Shown here: positions 51,682-62,380 of the stretch, one piece after another
Position numbering within the stretch: the stretch's first letter is position 1
Layout of the letters: each line of letters begins with the position of its first letter
Notes under the pieces: generated by a model
Seen by the model: only the letters and a program-made list of their open reading frames with translations
Database searches by the model: none
What the model was told of the DNA's origin: nothing
Position numbers and translations under genes: made by a program
Assembly: GCF_900635455.1 (NCBI RefSeq)
Contig: NZ_LR134116.1
Location: 2,046,001-2,110,000, forward strand
Reading direction: 5' to 3'
Source of the DNA: Yersinia intermedia
Lineage (GTDB): Bacteria > Pseudomonadota > Gammaproteobacteria > Enterobacterales > Enterobacteriaceae
DNA length: 64,000 nucleotides

Positions 51682-51849
51682 ATGTCATTTCTTGATAGCG
51701 TCAGAAGATTGGTTAGCAGTGCCAAAGTAAATATTAAGTGCCCGGATTGTGGTGCAGCCTCTGAGCAGAGCTCAGAAAAAGTACACAAAAATACGGCATT
51801 AGTATGCCCGAAGTGTGGCTGCTTATTTTTACCTAAAGACAAACGCTAG
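51682..51849 (+). CDS. YnfU-like zinc-ribbon small protein
   Basis: A 55-residue protein. After a basic helix (FLDSVRRLVSSAKV) come CPDCG (Cys20 and 23) and CPKCGC, two zinc knuckles about 25 residues apart, then FLPKDKR. This layout is that of YnfU-type proteins. GAGGCGAG lies before the ATG. Function unknown. Confidence 0.72.
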   Translation: MSFLDSVRRLVSSAKVNIKCPDCGAASEQSSEKVHKNTALVCPKCGCLFLPKDKR

Positions 51850-51860
51850 TGGTGGCAATA

Positions 51861-51968
51861 TCAGCCAAAGATCATCGACGCCCACCGCAGCAGCATTAAT
51901 GCGCCACAGATACAGAGTAACACCACAAACATCTTCCAATGTTTCGTATGCAAGCGTTTGGTCACCAT
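51861..51968 (-). CDS. yniD: YniD small membrane protein
   Basis: A 35-residue protein: TKRLHTKHWKMFVVLLCICG, then LLRWASMIFG. E. coli YniD (TKRFDKKHWKMVVVLLAICG...LLRWAAMIWG) matches almost throughout. One membrane helix with a basic N-terminus. AAGGACC precedes the ATG. Convergent with the zinc-ribbon gene. Function unknown. Confidence 0.88.
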   Translation of the reverse strand: MVTKRLHTKHWKMFVVLLCICGALMLLRWASMIFG

Positions 51969-52153
51969 AGGGTCCTTAATATTATGTCTGATTGGGTCAG
52001 CTCTGCGGAATTCATTTGTTTACTGCGACGCTGGTTACTTTAGGTATAGTAGCGAAAATTTATGCTGATGCGAGAGTTAGTCAGTTCGTGCCAGTTAAGA
52101 TAAAGTGTAATATGCGCTGCATCAATAAGATGACGAATAGGAATAATGAAACT

Positions 52154-52543
52154 ATGGCTACAGTCCCACAAAAATATCAAGACGCCGAACGTTGGGCATT
52201 TGGTGATACTGAACAAGTGGCAGATGATTTGTTGGCATTAGTACTGAATGGTACAAAAACAGCGACCTGTGCTGCACTGGATGAAGATGGTGTACCGCAG
52301 GCGGGGGATATGTTTGTTGTGGTCGATGGCCGCAATGAGCCGGTTTGTGCGGTAGAGTTGACCGATGTAGAATTGAACACGTTTGATCAGGTTGATGAAT
52401 CCCATGCCCTAGCTGAGGGTGAGGGCGATCGAACGCTGGCGTATTGGCGTAAAACACAGCAGCGCTTTTTTGAAGAATACGAGATGTTTTCCCCAGAGAT
52501 GATGTTAATCTGTATGAAATTCAAACTATTAGAGAAGTTCTGA
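52154..52543 (+). CDS. ASCH-domain protein
   Basis: A 129-residue soluble protein with an ASCH fold: FGDTEQVADDLLALVLNGTK then TATCAALDEDG, and the late WRKTQQRFFEEY motif typical of the larger ASCH subgroup. Some members cleave RNA. AGGAAT fits ATG 52154; upstream in-frame ATGs at 52112 and 52130 are less likely. Target unknown. Confidence 0.75.
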   Translation: MATVPQKYQDAERWAFGDTEQVADDLLALVLNGTKTATCAALDEDGVPQAGDMFVVVDGRNEPVCAVELTDVELNTFDQVDESHALAEGEGDRTLAYWRKTQQRFFEEYEMFSPEMMLICMKFKLLEKF

Positions 52544-52666
52544 TGGCTGATTTTAGTAATCAGTAATCTGATTGATTTTGCATGACAGGTATTATCGGAT
52601 CACGAGAGAAGAAACCGTCACTCATAAATTGTTGCTATGGGTTGACGGATCTTCTTATCGCAGCAA

Positions 52667-52909
52667 TTACGTTACCCTCATCACCCAGGCATCCTGATGT
52701 TGATCATAATGCTGTTTGAAAAGCAGCCGGTCTTTACCATCTAACGTTGCGGGAATACTGGTGTGTTCATCCCATCCATCTAACTGCATGCACAAGTCAG
52801 GGTCCGATTTACAAGGGATACTGAGTGTGTTTTCGCCTTTTGTCAGTGGTGCAGAGAGCTCTGCGTCATCAACTTCAAAATCTCTGATTTTTACCACGGT
52901 TTTTCCCAT
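52667..52909 (-). CDS. yebV: YebV family protein
   Basis: An 80-residue soluble protein. KIRDFEVDDAELSAP, then SIPCKSDPDLCMQLDGWDEH and DAWVMRVT match E. coli YebV. AAGGAGTC lies before the ATG. In E. coli yebV neighbours rsmF and yebW; here rsmF is absent from the window. Function unknown. Confidence 0.9.
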   Translation of the reverse strand: MGKTVVKIRDFEVDDAELSAPLTKGENTLSIPCKSDPDLCMQLDGWDEHTSIPATLDGKDRLLFKQHYDQHQDAWVMRVT

Positions 52910-53105
52910 AAAGACTCCTTACCCACCAAGTGGTATGAGGTATGACCAGATTGGTCGCCTTATTGAGAATAGCCGAGCCAGAAAAAAGTGCCAGAGACGG
53001 CATCGAAAAAATATTGTCTTAACGAAACATTTAGCCATATAGGGCGTGGCGGCCATCATTATTTAATACCGGTTATTTTTACTCAGAGTAGCCGGTTCGG
53101 CCGCA

Positions 53106-54815
53106 TTAGCAGGGGAGTTCAGCTAAGTTAAATTGGTTACGGCCGTTCTTTTTCGAGTAGTAGAGTGCTTGATCTGCCGCGAGCATTAAATCTGCCTGAT
53201 CCGTAGTGCCAACATGCTGATTGGCCTGGTAAATGGTTAGACCGAGACTGATGGTAACCTTACGGAATTTACTGTCACTGTGCTTGATACCCATAGCACG
53301 GATAGATTGCAAGATATGCTCAGCTACCAGGCTGGCTCCCCGCTGATCGGTATCTGGCAAAATAGCGGCAAACTCTTCCCCGCCATAACGAGCAACAATA
53401 TCGGTACTGCGTTTTAGTGATTTACGTAATGCTCTGGCGACCAACCGCAGACAGGCATCACCGGAGATATGACCATAACAATCATTGAAATTCTTAAAGT
53501 AATCGATATCAATCATTAACACTGCCAGCGGAGAATTTGAGCGTTTAGCTCGCATAAACTCATGAGCCAGTACTTTTTTGAACGCTCTGCGGTTAGGCAA
53601 TTTAGTCAACGAGTCAGTTCGGGCCTGAATTTCCAGACGCCGATTAGCTTTAACCAGCTTAAGCTCCAGTAATTTTCGTTCATGAATATCTTCAGCGGTT
53701 CCGTACCAACACAATACATCGCCATTATCATCTATGCTGGGGACCGCACGGATTCGCATCCAGTTCCATCCCTTTTCTACATGACAAAAGCGAATTTCAA
53801 CATCGAGTGGCTGCCGTGTTTGTAAGGCTTGTTCCCAACGGATCAACGTAGGGTGGCGATCATCTAAATGGATGGTACGGAGCCACTTATCAGCCAGCGC
53901 TTGTTCGCGGGTTAATCCCGTAATTTTTTCAAAGCGTGAACTGACATCGGTAATCATACCGTCCGGCGAGGCAGTCCAAGGAATTTGTGGGTTCAGCTCC
54001 ACCATGTTGCGGTAATGCTGTTTGCTGCTGCGCAGCTTTTCTTCCATCTCTTTCAGCGGCGAAATGTCGATCATGGCGACTGACAGCCCACTAACCTGAC
54101 CATTGGGATATCTGGCCGCATTTATCCGCATAAAGAAGACCCGCGTTTTATCGGGCATCTGAAATTCAGCATCGGGGATACTTTCATTGCAATAGGCTTT
54201 CAACAAAGCACTTTGCAAAATAGGAATAATGCTAGGTAGGAAATCGGCAATTTTTCGCCCATTGATCTCTAGAGTGTTTTTACCCAAGAGTTCAGCCAGA
54301 TAATCATTTACCGTAACGTAGCGCAGAGTAGTATCGATAAAACACAGGCCCGCAGGGGCACTGGAATAAATCGACTCCAACTCGAATAAGCGCTTACCTG
54401 CATCATTAGACAAATTGCTCAGGTTGCGATCAATTCCGCGATAACCCTTGAATTCACCATTATCATCAAACAGTGGGACACCACTGGTTTCAACTAAAAC
54501 TTCACTACCATCGGCACGAATATTGCGGTTTTGCAAACCGGAAAAAGGGATACGTGCAGCCGTAATCTCCGCAAATATCTTTCCTACCCGGTGGGCTTCA
54601 TCCTTCGGCATAAAATCAAACGGTGTTTTACCGATCACTTCATGGGGTAGGCGGCCCAGAAGCTCGATGGATTTTGTGGATGAAAACGTATAACGGCCAG
54701 AAGTATCAACTTCCCAGAACCAGTCTGAATTGTTTTCGATGATATCCCGTAAGCTGCTCATTTCTTTTAACAGACCAATGTTAGCTGATTCTTCCCGATT
54801 ATCGTAGTCAGTCAT
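53106..54815 (-). CDS. PAS/GGDEF diguanylate cyclase
   Basis: A 569-residue cytosolic protein with three PAS domains (about residues 20-140, 145-260 and 270-395) and a C-terminal GGDEF domain. The active-site motif is GGEEF (478-482), which normally allows c-di-GMP synthesis. PAS1 starts IIENNSDWFWEVDTSGRYTF. No membrane segments. ATG 54815 is preferred over GTG 54824 because GGAG precedes it at good spacing. It differs from the cyclase at 10498. Confidence 0.88.
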   Translation of the reverse strand: MTDYDNREESANIGLLKEMSSLRDIIENNSDWFWEVDTSGRYTFSSTKSIELLGRLPHEVIGKTPFDFMPKDEAHRVGKIFAEITAARIPFSGLQNRNIRADGSEVLVETSGVPLFDDNGEFKGYRGIDRNLSNLSNDAGKRLFELESIYSSAPAGLCFIDTTLRYVTVNDYLAELLGKNTLEINGRKIADFLPSIIPILQSALLKAYCNESIPDAEFQMPDKTRVFFMRINAARYPNGQVSGLSVAMIDISPLKEMEEKLRSSKQHYRNMVELNPQIPWTASPDGMITDVSSRFEKITGLTREQALADKWLRTIHLDDRHPTLIRWEQALQTRQPLDVEIRFCHVEKGWNWMRIRAVPSIDDNGDVLCWYGTAEDIHERKLLELKLVKANRRLEIQARTDSLTKLPNRRAFKKVLAHEFMRAKRSNSPLAVLMIDIDYFKNFNDCYGHISGDACLRLVARALRKSLKRSTDIVARYGGEEFAAILPDTDQRGASLVAEHILQSIRAMGIKHSDSKFRKVTISLGLTIYQANQHVGTTDQADLMLAADQALYYSKKNGRNQFNLAELPC

Positions 54816-55145
54816 GATGCCCACTCCTGTTTAATAGCGGCTTTCCTTAGATAGAAATATGTCGGCTATTATTTAAGCCCGCAGATTGTATAACAGGAGC
54901 AGATTTAGTACAGCCCAATCGGATTTTTCTTATAAATAAACAATAACTAAAAATTTTAACCCTCAAAAATCCAAAACGAAAAATTGAATATAGTTAATAA
55001 AAACAAGTGGTTAATTTAATATCTTCTGTGATATTTCAGCTCCACGCTAGTATTCCAGTACTACACTGACATTATCTTGGGATTTTCTGGCATGAATCCA
55101 TTCAGCAAAATAAGGATACACTGAGTCTCATATCAAAGAGCCTGG
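54816..55145. other. AT-rich gap between the cyclase and the MFS gene
   Basis: About 330 bases with no gene, repeat or strong hairpin seen; it should hold the cyclase promoter. Confidence 0.35.
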
Positions 55146-56588
55146 TTATTGATTAGATTTTCTTTTTGAATGTATTGCAGAAATAGCTAAAGCAACCCCG
55201 CCTAGTAGGGCGGCTATGCGGTAAGTAAACTGCATTCCCTGAGTGATGTGATCCACAGTTGCTAATTGAATATCTTGTTGGGCGGAGGCAAAGGCGAAAA
55301 TAGCCCCCATGACAGATGCGCCAGTAATCAGACCGAGATTGCGCGAAAGATTCAGCATGCCGGAGGCAATGCCTCGCTGTTGCGCGCCAACAGATTTAAT
55401 CACCAAGGTATTATTTGCGGCCTGGAAAATAGCATAGCCCGCTGTAATCAGGCAGACCGGCAGTATATAGCCGGGCAGGCCAGCAACTGGCCCCAGCATC
55501 GACAGCGCAATCGCCCCGGTAGTGATCGCCGTTAATCCTATAATCACCATCATTTGAGCACCTAATCTGTCGACCAGATAACCGGCAGGAACCCCGATGA
55601 GGGCCGCGACTATTGGGCCGGCGGACATCGACAATCCAACCCATTGTGTACTCATGGCGAAAGCTCGCGAAAGATAGAATGGCCCAACGACTAAGGTTGC
55701 CATCATGATCGTGGTGACCAATGCACTGACTATCAATGCGCTACGCAACCGTGAGTGGCGCAACATAGCGGTTTGAATTAATGGGAATGCTGCGTTCTTT
55801 TCTACCCTAACGAATAACCCGATACCGATTACTGCACCGAGTAATAACACGACATTAAGTGTGCCGAAGGTGCCGTGGCCAAGCGTCATGGCAAGGGCAT
55901 ACAGTGCCAGAGTCAGGCCCAGTAGCAGCATCCCAAGGGGATCAAAACCGCTATGGGATTGTTGTAACCCATTGTTGTCAATGGCTAATGATTCGGGTGC
56001 GGGTAAATAACGTGATAGTAAAAATAGGGCTAACAACCCCAACGGAATGTTAATCAGAAACATCGCTGGCCAACCGAATTCGTTGATTAACATGCCGCCC
56101 ACTGATGGCCCAAGTGCCGTACCGACAGCCGATACGCTACCGAGTATGCCCATCGTACGCCCGATTTTTTCCTTACAGACAGCTTCACCTACCAGCGCCA
56201 GAGTCAGAGTCATCATAGTGGCGGCCCCCAATCCCTGTAACACACGGGCAGCGATTAGCACTCCGATACCAGGAGCTAACGCGCAACCTATAGAGGCTAC
56301 TGTGAATAAACCAATCCCCGCATTCAACAATCGGCGTTTGTTAGTGATATCCCCCAAACGTCCAATGCTAATGGCCGAGGTGGTAATCGCCAGTAAATAG
56401 GCTAAAACGACCCATTGCACCGCTTGAAAAGAGGCACTGAAAGTGAGTGTTAACGTGGGCAAGCCTACATTAGCGATGCTGGTTGCTAATGAGGACAGCA
56501 GCATCGGCAGTGAGAGGCTGATAACTATTCTGCTTAGCGCACTGTTGGCGATGATGTCACTATCGATGTTTTCGGTATTGATTTTCAT
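55146..56588 (-). CDS. MFS transporter (DHA2-type, 14 segments)
   Basis: A 480-residue inner-membrane exporter. Motif A is seen as GRLGDITNKRRLL, motif C-like GSVSAVGTALGPSVGG follows, and about 14 hydrophobic segments are present. Such proteins usually export drugs or metabolites. GGAGTTAAC precedes the ATG. The divergent LysR regulator very likely controls it. Confidence 0.87.
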   Translation of the reverse strand: MKINTENIDSDIIANSALSRIVISLSLPMLLSSLATSIANVGLPTLTLTFSASFQAVQWVVLAYLLAITTSAISIGRLGDITNKRRLLNAGIGLFTVASIGCALAPGIGVLIAARVLQGLGAATMMTLTLALVGEAVCKEKIGRTMGILGSVSAVGTALGPSVGGMLINEFGWPAMFLINIPLGLLALFLLSRYLPAPESLAIDNNGLQQSHSGFDPLGMLLLGLTLALYALAMTLGHGTFGTLNVVLLLGAVIGIGLFVRVEKNAAFPLIQTAMLRHSRLRSALIVSALVTTIMMATLVVGPFYLSRAFAMSTQWVGLSMSAGPIVAALIGVPAGYLVDRLGAQMMVIIGLTAITTGAIALSMLGPVAGLPGYILPVCLITAGYAIFQAANNTLVIKSVGAQQRGIASGMLNLSRNLGLITGASVMGAIFAFASAQQDIQLATVDHITQGMQFTYRIAALLGGVALAISAIHSKRKSNQ

Positions 56589-56661
56589 TAATGGGTTAAC
56601 TCCTGAATGACTTGTTCAGGAGAGACTAGGGCATTACATCATAAGGCGGAAGACGCATGAA

Positions 56662-56680
56662 ATGCAGTTTATCCATGCAT
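56662..56680. promoter_or_regulatory. Candidate LysR-type operator
   Basis: ATGCA (56662-56666) and TGCAT (56676-56680) form an inverted repeat in the MFS/LysR divergent region, 41 bases before the regulator start. Confidence 0.4.
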
Positions 56681-56720
56681 ATAACGCCATGTCAGCATAA
56701 GGTTATGCTAGAGTTAGTGC

Positions 56721-57641
56721 ATGACAAAACCCGATCTCAATTTGTTAATCACACTCAATGTTCTGCTTGCCGAGGGGAGCGTGGCGCGAGCTGCCCAGCG
56801 ATTAGGGCTGAGCCCATCGGCAATGAGCCGGGCGTTAGCAAGATTACGTAAAACAACCGGTGACCCCTTGCTGGTTAGAGCAGGGCGCGCCTTAGTTCCC
56901 ACACCAAGAGCGCTTGAGCTGCGTGAACAGGTCAGCCAATTAGTACAAGAAGCAACATCGGTGCTGCGTCCTGCGGCGAAACTGGATCTCGCACAGTTGA
57001 TGCGTACCTTCACTTTGCGTACCAGCGATGGCTTTGTCGAAAACTTCGGTGGCGCATTGTTGACCCGGATTCATCAACAAGCGCCCAATGTGCAACTGCG
57101 TTTCATGCAGAAATTGAATAAAGACAGCGCATTGCTACGCGATGGTATGGTGGATCTGGAAACGGGGGTTGTGGGTTTGGCTGCCAGCCCTGAATTACGC
57201 ACACGGGCACTTTTCCGCGATCGCTTTATGGGGGTGGTGCGTGTTGGTCACCCGTTATGTGGAGAGGAAATCACCCCCGTGAGCTATGCGGCTCAGGGGC
57301 ATATTGTGGTTTCACGGCGTCAGGGCCATAAAGGACCGATTGATGAGGCGCTACAATTACTCGGGATTGAACGGAATATTGTCGCCTCGGTTGATGGCAT
57401 ATCCACCGCATTGGCGCTGGTGAGAGAGACGGACTGTGTGGCGACTGTTCCTGAGCGGCATACACAAAATCTGCGTAGAGGGATGTACAGTTTTCCTCTT
57501 CCTTTAACATTACCGACTATCACAGTTTCGATGCTGTGGCATCCGCGCATGGATGCCGATCCGGCGCACTGTTGGTTGCGACAATGTGTGCTGGAGGTGG
57601 TGGTGGCACCGAGTGAGCCGCAGATTGCACACGAAGATTAA
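56721..57641 (+). CDS. LysR-family transcriptional regulator
   Basis: A 306-residue regulator. The winged HTH (residues 4-65) reads LNLLITLNVLLAEGSVARAA, then QRLGLSPSAMSRALARLRK. A substrate-binding domain (about 90-300) follows. It is divergent from the MFS gene with a 132-base intergenic region, the usual arrangement of a regulator and its target. Ligand unknown. Confidence 0.88.
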   Translation: MTKPDLNLLITLNVLLAEGSVARAAQRLGLSPSAMSRALARLRKTTGDPLLVRAGRALVPTPRALELREQVSQLVQEATSVLRPAAKLDLAQLMRTFTLRTSDGFVENFGGALLTRIHQQAPNVQLRFMQKLNKDSALLRDGMVDLETGVVGLAASPELRTRALFRDRFMGVVRVGHPLCGEEITPVSYAAQGHIVVSRRQGHKGPIDEALQLLGIERNIVASVDGISTALALVRETDCVATVPERHTQNLRRGMYSFPLPLTLPTITVSMLWHPRMDADPAHCWLRQCVLEVVVAPSEPQIAHED

Positions 57642-57715
57642 TCTTTACGTAGAAATGCAGAAATAACGTAGGGGAATAACCAGGGCAGCCCAATGTGAGC
57701 TACCCTGATGACTAG

Positions 57716-60346
57716 CTAAAAGCGAGGGATTGCTGTCCCCCAATTGCGCCAATCCTTAGGCTCTTCAGCGTTAAGCAAGAAGTGCTGATTCACGCTGGCT
57801 TTCGGGGCCAATGGCGTAGTCGGTGGCGTCGCGAAAGCAATACCGCCGCGTATAAATTGCTGGAAGGTGCCGCTTTTCACCACACCACCGGTTAGGCCGA
57901 ATTCAAGGTTGTAACCTGACGCCAGCCAGAAGACGCTATTTTGCCGCACCAACTGCTGGAATTTCTGACTGATCCGTATCGATACCTGCACGCGATCAGA
58001 CATTGCACCAAGGTTAAGCCCGGTAACTGTACCCACTTCAAGCCCACGGAACAGCACCGGGGTACCAACCTGCAATGATCCTGCTTCGGCGGTATCCAGA
58101 ATAATGCTCAGCCCATCAAGGTAGCGGGAATCGGTAATAGTGGCGGTTTGCAACTCAAAAGTACGCAAGGTGTCACCTTTACCCGGCTCGACATTAATGT
58201 AAGGTTGGAACAATGTGTCGAGATTATTGACCCCGGCGGCAGAGATCTCCGGCGACACAATGGAGAAGCGGGTACCGGCTCGGGTAAAATTCTGCACATA
58301 TTCGGGATAGAGCACGGCTTTGGCTAATACTTCGTTGCGCTCGGGTGCCAACTTCAGCGATTCGACCTGACCGATATTGATACCTAAATAGCGAATCGGC
58401 ATGCCAGTTGCTAGTTTGCTGGCATCAAAGGTACGCAATATGATCTGGCTGCCGACGGCACGGGCAGCAGTTTCATTGCCATACAAGGTTCGTGTGGCCC
58501 CTTTATCCAGTGTTACACCTTCCAGATTATCAAAGCTGATAGCGCCTTTTAAGGCGCGGTTCAAAGGCGATGCCTGCACCGTTAGCCCACCGCCGTTCAA
58601 CTGAACTTTTGCTCCGCCTTCGGCCCAGAAAATGCTCTTATCAGTGAGTAAATTTCGATATTCAGGTTGAATATAGACCTCCACTTCAAACTCATTCGCT
58701 TTCGGTTTGATATGGGTGATTTCACCTACTTGAAACTTGCGATATAACACGACAGAGCCGGTTTGCACATCGGGCAAGCTGGCAGCGGTTAAACGTAGTG
58801 TTGTGGCGGGGGCGTTACCTAAAATGCCATCGGTGGCTTTGGCTACGCTGCTATACAGCGGATACTTATTCAGGGCTTCACCTTTACTGCCCGGCAGTAT
58901 CAGAATGCCACCATCAATCCACTCCTGTGCACTGGCGCCCTGAATGTCAATACCATCAATCCCGAGCTTCACATCCAGCCGACTGTTAACCACAAACTTG
59001 CTGTCTTTATGCACCAAATCACGGTATTTGGCTTCAATTGCCGCCGTGAAGATAACACCGTCGGCTGATAACTCACGGGTCAAGACTTGGCCAATTTTAA
59101 TCCCATGTAGGGAGAGCGGCTGGCCGATATCAATGCCATAACTTTGTGGAGCGGTTAATTGCAATTCGAGCACATTGGGCTGCTGCAATAGACTTTTACT
59201 GCTTGGTAGCACCGTAAAGTGTTTTTGTGGCGCCCCTTCACCTGGGATTAACTCTAATGTATTGCCAGTCAAGAGTTCACTCAGTTTGGCATCATTAAGG
59301 CTGATTCGTGGGCTGTTCATTTCAATGCGGCTGCCTGCACGCATCAAATCGACCACTGATGGATCAATGGTCAGTTCACCGCTCACTTTACTGTCCGGTT
59401 GAAGTGTCATTTTGGTCAGGGTACCCACCTGTAACCCCTGATAAATCAGCGGTGTTCGCCCCTCACTTAAACTACTCCCGCTGGGTAAATCCAGCGTAAT
59501 CGCCACACCACGTTGGCTATGTGCTAAATCGGGGTAGAGTTGGAAGGGTTGATCCGGCTTCGCATGCTGGCTGTCTTTGGGGGAGTCAAAGGCAATAGCA
59601 CCATTGACCAGAGCGGCCAGACTTTCCATTTGAACCGACGCGCCACTGAGACTGAAATCACCTTTAAAACCAGACACATTCCAGAAGCGGGTATCGTTTT
59701 TTACCAATTTGGCGAAACGACGGTCAATCAGTACATCAATGACAACGCCATTATTATCAGGTGCGATATTGTAATCATAGACTTTGCCAACCGGGATTTT
59801 ACGGTAGTAAACCAGTGAGCCGTTATTGAGTGACCCCAAATCAGGGGCTTGCAAGTGAATCATTAGCTCGCCGGTATTCATACGAAACTTGGGCTGAGTA
59901 TCTAATGCCGTAAAGTGGCTCTGCGGTTTGCCTTCGCCTGGCATCATCCCGATATAGTTACCACCGACTAGCGCGTCCAAGCCAGAAACCCCAGCCAAAG
60001 AGGCTTTTGGCGTCACTAACCAGAACTGTGTCCCTTCTCGCAATGAGTCTTCCATATCATTTTTGATACTGGCGGTGACTTTTATATTGCGCAGGTCATC
60101 ATCCAGACTGATGGATTGCACCATCCCGACCTCAACGCCCTGATAGCGAATAGGGGTTCGGCCCGCCACAATACCGGCGGCAGACTGAAAATCAATAGTG
60201 ACTTCGGTACCACGGTCCTGCCAGTTGTTATAAACCAGCCAACCGGCAATCAGCAGGGCAATAAAAGGCAGCAACCAGAAAGGCGATATCCGGCGTTTAT
60301 GTTTAATTTGTGCCTCAGTCGGTGTACTCGGCGTTTCCTGTTGCAT
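57716..60346 (-). CDS. letB: LetB (YebT), MCE-domain lipid transport tunnel
   Basis: An 876-residue protein with one N-terminal membrane helix (about 20-40) and seven MCE domains, seen as repeats of the type [34 protein letters not shown] and [17 protein letters not shown]. It forms a hexameric periplasmic tube carrying lipids between membranes. Length equals E. coli LetB (877). GGGATG sets the start at 60346; ATG 60352 is two codons upstream. The 5' end overlaps letA by 32 bases. Confidence 0.94.
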   Translation of the reverse strand: MQQETPSTPTEAQIKHKRRISPFWLLPFIALLIAGWLVYNNWQDRGTEVTIDFQSAAGIVAGRTPIRYQGVEVGMVQSISLDDDLRNIKVTASIKNDMEDSLREGTQFWLVTPKASLAGVSGLDALVGGNYIGMMPGEGKPQSHFTALDTQPKFRMNTGELMIHLQAPDLGSLNNGSLVYYRKIPVGKVYDYNIAPDNNGVVIDVLIDRRFAKLVKNDTRFWNVSGFKGDFSLSGASVQMESLAALVNGAIAFDSPKDSQHAKPDQPFQLYPDLAHSQRGVAITLDLPSGSSLSEGRTPLIYQGLQVGTLTKMTLQPDSKVSGELTIDPSVVDLMRAGSRIEMNSPRISLNDAKLSELLTGNTLELIPGEGAPQKHFTVLPSSKSLLQQPNVLELQLTAPQSYGIDIGQPLSLHGIKIGQVLTRELSADGVIFTAAIEAKYRDLVHKDSKFVVNSRLDVKLGIDGIDIQGASAQEWIDGGILILPGSKGEALNKYPLYSSVAKATDGILGNAPATTLRLTAASLPDVQTGSVVLYRKFQVGEITHIKPKANEFEVEVYIQPEYRNLLTDKSIFWAEGGAKVQLNGGGLTVQASPLNRALKGAISFDNLEGVTLDKGATRTLYGNETAARAVGSQIILRTFDASKLATGMPIRYLGINIGQVESLKLAPERNEVLAKAVLYPEYVQNFTRAGTRFSIVSPEISAAGVNNLDTLFQPYINVEPGKGDTLRTFELQTATITDSRYLDGLSIILDTAEAGSLQVGTPVLFRGLEVGTVTGLNLGAMSDRVQVSIRISQKFQQLVRQNSVFWLASGYNLEFGLTGGVVKSGTFQQFIRGGIAFATPPTTPLAPKASVNQHFLLNAEEPKDWRNWGTAIPRF

Positions 60347-61562
60347 GTGCATCCCAAATCAATCGGCTATCGAGCCATTCAACAGCAAGGATAGTCAAAA
60401 TGACCGCAGACCCAAAATAGAAGGCTGCCGGTCCCATAGTGAAGGAAAGGAGCTGATCACGATTAATCAGCGACATCATTAACGCAATAACAAAGAGATC
60501 TAGCATCGACCAACGGCCAATCCAGGTAATTAGTCGCAGTAATCGCATGCGTGTTTTAAGACTATGTTGTGTCTTCAGATGAATGCTGAGCAACAATGTT
60601 AGCAACACAATCACTTTAGTAAATGGGACTAGCACACTGGCGATAAACACCACTGCGGCGATGGGCAGGTTACCCGAAGAAGCCAGAGAAACCACGCCGG
60701 AGAAAATAGTATCCTCCATGCGGGTACCATTGGCATAAACAATTGATATCGGTAAAAGATTAGCAGGCAACAGCAGGACTATCGAGGCGATTAACGCCGC
60801 CCAGGTTTTTTGGATGCTATGGCGGCGGCGATGGCGCAAAGGGGTATGGCAGCGTGGGCAGCGGCCGCGTGCGTCGCAGTGCCCGGTATAATGGCATGAC
60901 AGGCAAATGCGCAATGTTTCTCGTGGGCCAGGGGGCTGCTCTTGGGGATAAAATCGCTCCCACAACTGCTCCAGATTCAAATGCACTAGCGTCAGAATAC
61001 TGAGTAACGTCAGAGCCAGAAACGCTATCAACCCGCCACCGGGCATAACGTCCGCATACTCTTTGACCTTAATACAGGCCACGGCCATACCGATAAGATA
61101 GATATCTAGCATGACCCATTCTTTTAGCCGCTCCAGCATCAATAACACCGGGCGCAGGTTCATACCAATCCGGCTGCCGATACGCAGATACAGAATCGAT
61201 GCGGTGAGTGTAACGGGAGCACCAATAATACAAAATGCCACCATACTGGCAGTAATCGGGCCGCCCTGGCGACTCATCTGCCAAACCCCCTCCAGCAGAC
61301 TGGCATCAATACGCGTGCCGAGCAGACGAATGGTAATCAGCGGTTCGGTAAAAGCAAATGGCATCAGCAGTAACATGGCAACCGCCATGGCGGTCAGGCG
61401 GGTAAGGGACCAATCGCGCCCATTGGCAATTTTTGCGCTGCACCGTGGGCAATAGGCTGTTTGTGTACCATTGAGCGGCGGCAGGGTAAATAGCGCATCG
61501 CACTGGCAGCAACGCTGAACCCTTGCAGTGGAGAGTGGCCGTTGAATGGCATGTACCTTCAT
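60315..61562 (-). CDS. letA: LetA (YebS), inner-membrane partner of LetB
   Basis: A 415-residue PqiA-type membrane protein. Two zinc-ribbon motifs ([10 protein letters not shown] with [10 protein letters not shown], and ICLSCHYTG with [10 protein letters not shown]) each precede four membrane segments. [20 protein letters not shown] is the PqiA signature. It probably loads lipids into LetB. ATG 61562 has AGGG upstream; the longer frame is not supported. Confidence 0.93.
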   Translation of the reverse strand: MKVHAIQRPLSTARVQRCCQCDALFTLPPLNGTQTAYCPRCSAKIANGRDWSLTRLTAMAVAMLLLMPFAFTEPLITIRLLGTRIDASLLEGVWQMSRQGGPITASMVAFCIIGAPVTLTASILYLRIGSRIGMNLRPVLLMLERLKEWVMLDIYLIGMAVACIKVKEYADVMPGGGLIAFLALTLLSILTLVHLNLEQLWERFYPQEQPPGPRETLRICLSCHYTGHCDARGRCPRCHTPLRHRRRHSIQKTWAALIASIVLLLPANLLPISIVYANGTRMEDTIFSGVVSLASSGNLPIAAVVFIASVLVPFTKVIVLLTLLLSIHLKTQHSLKTRMRLLRLITWIGRWSMLDLFVIALMMSLINRDQLLSFTMGPAAFYFGSAVILTILAVEWLDSRLIWDAHATGNAEYTD

Positions 61563-61787
61563 ATTATAAAACCCTGATGCTGACGCCGGTTTATAAAGAA
61601 TAGCGCGGATGGTAGCAGAGCAATCGGTCAAAACAAGGGGCAAAACGGGCCAAACCCCCGATGTCGACAACTCTTTTACTTCGTTATAGCGGAATAACCT
61701 TGTAGCCAAGGGTATTTAATGATTACTTTATATAAGCTAAGCATAACTATCGCCTCTGGCTATTCTTAGGTTTCTAACGGTCATTAC

Positions 61788-62285
61788 ATGAAAAAAGCAG
61801 AATTCTACGCGGAATTAAAACGTGATTTGAGTGCCCTGATTGCAGGTGAAACGAATTTTATTGCTACTCTGGCTAACACCAGTGCCTTGCTTTATGAGCG
61901 CCTTGATGGGTTGAATTGGGCCGGTTTTTACTTGATCGACGGTAATCAATTAGTACTCGGTCCTTTTCAGGGGAAAATCGCCTGTGTACGCATTCCAATT
62001 GGGAAAGGTGTATGTGGAACCGCCGTGGCAGAAAACCGCGTTCAGCGGGTGGCAGATGTGCATGCATTCCCCGGCCATATTGCCTGTGACGCCGCAAGTA
62101 ATGCTGAAATTGTGCTGCCAATCACTGCGAAGGGTAAAATTATCGGCGTTTTGGATATCGACAGCATTGTTTATGATCGCTTTGACGAAACCGATGAATT
62201 GGGCTTAATCTCAGTCGTGGCGGGGCTTTGCGAGCATCTTGACCTGTGTGACAGTGATAAATATGTCACACAGACTGCAAGTTGA
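61788..62285 (+). CDS. msrC: Free methionine-(R)-sulfoxide reductase MsrC
   Basis: A 165-residue cytosolic GAF-domain enzyme that reduces free Met-R-sulfoxide. The catalytic cysteines lie in GKIACVRIPIGKGVCGTAVA and GHIACDAASNAEIV. It is divergent from letA, as in E. coli (yebR-yebS). Confidence 0.93.
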   Translation: MKKAEFYAELKRDLSALIAGETNFIATLANTSALLYERLDGLNWAGFYLIDGNQLVLGPFQGKIACVRIPIGKGVCGTAVAENRVQRVADVHAFPGHIACDAASNAEIVLPITAKGKIIGVLDIDSIVYDRFDETDELGLISVVAGLCEHLDLCDSDKYVTQTAS

Positions 62286-62380
62286 TATACGGATAACGTG
62301 GCAATTGCTGATGGCGTCATTATAATGACGCCTGTTCATGCCTGCGCTGGTTGGCAAACCCGTTGTAATCAGGAAATTTC

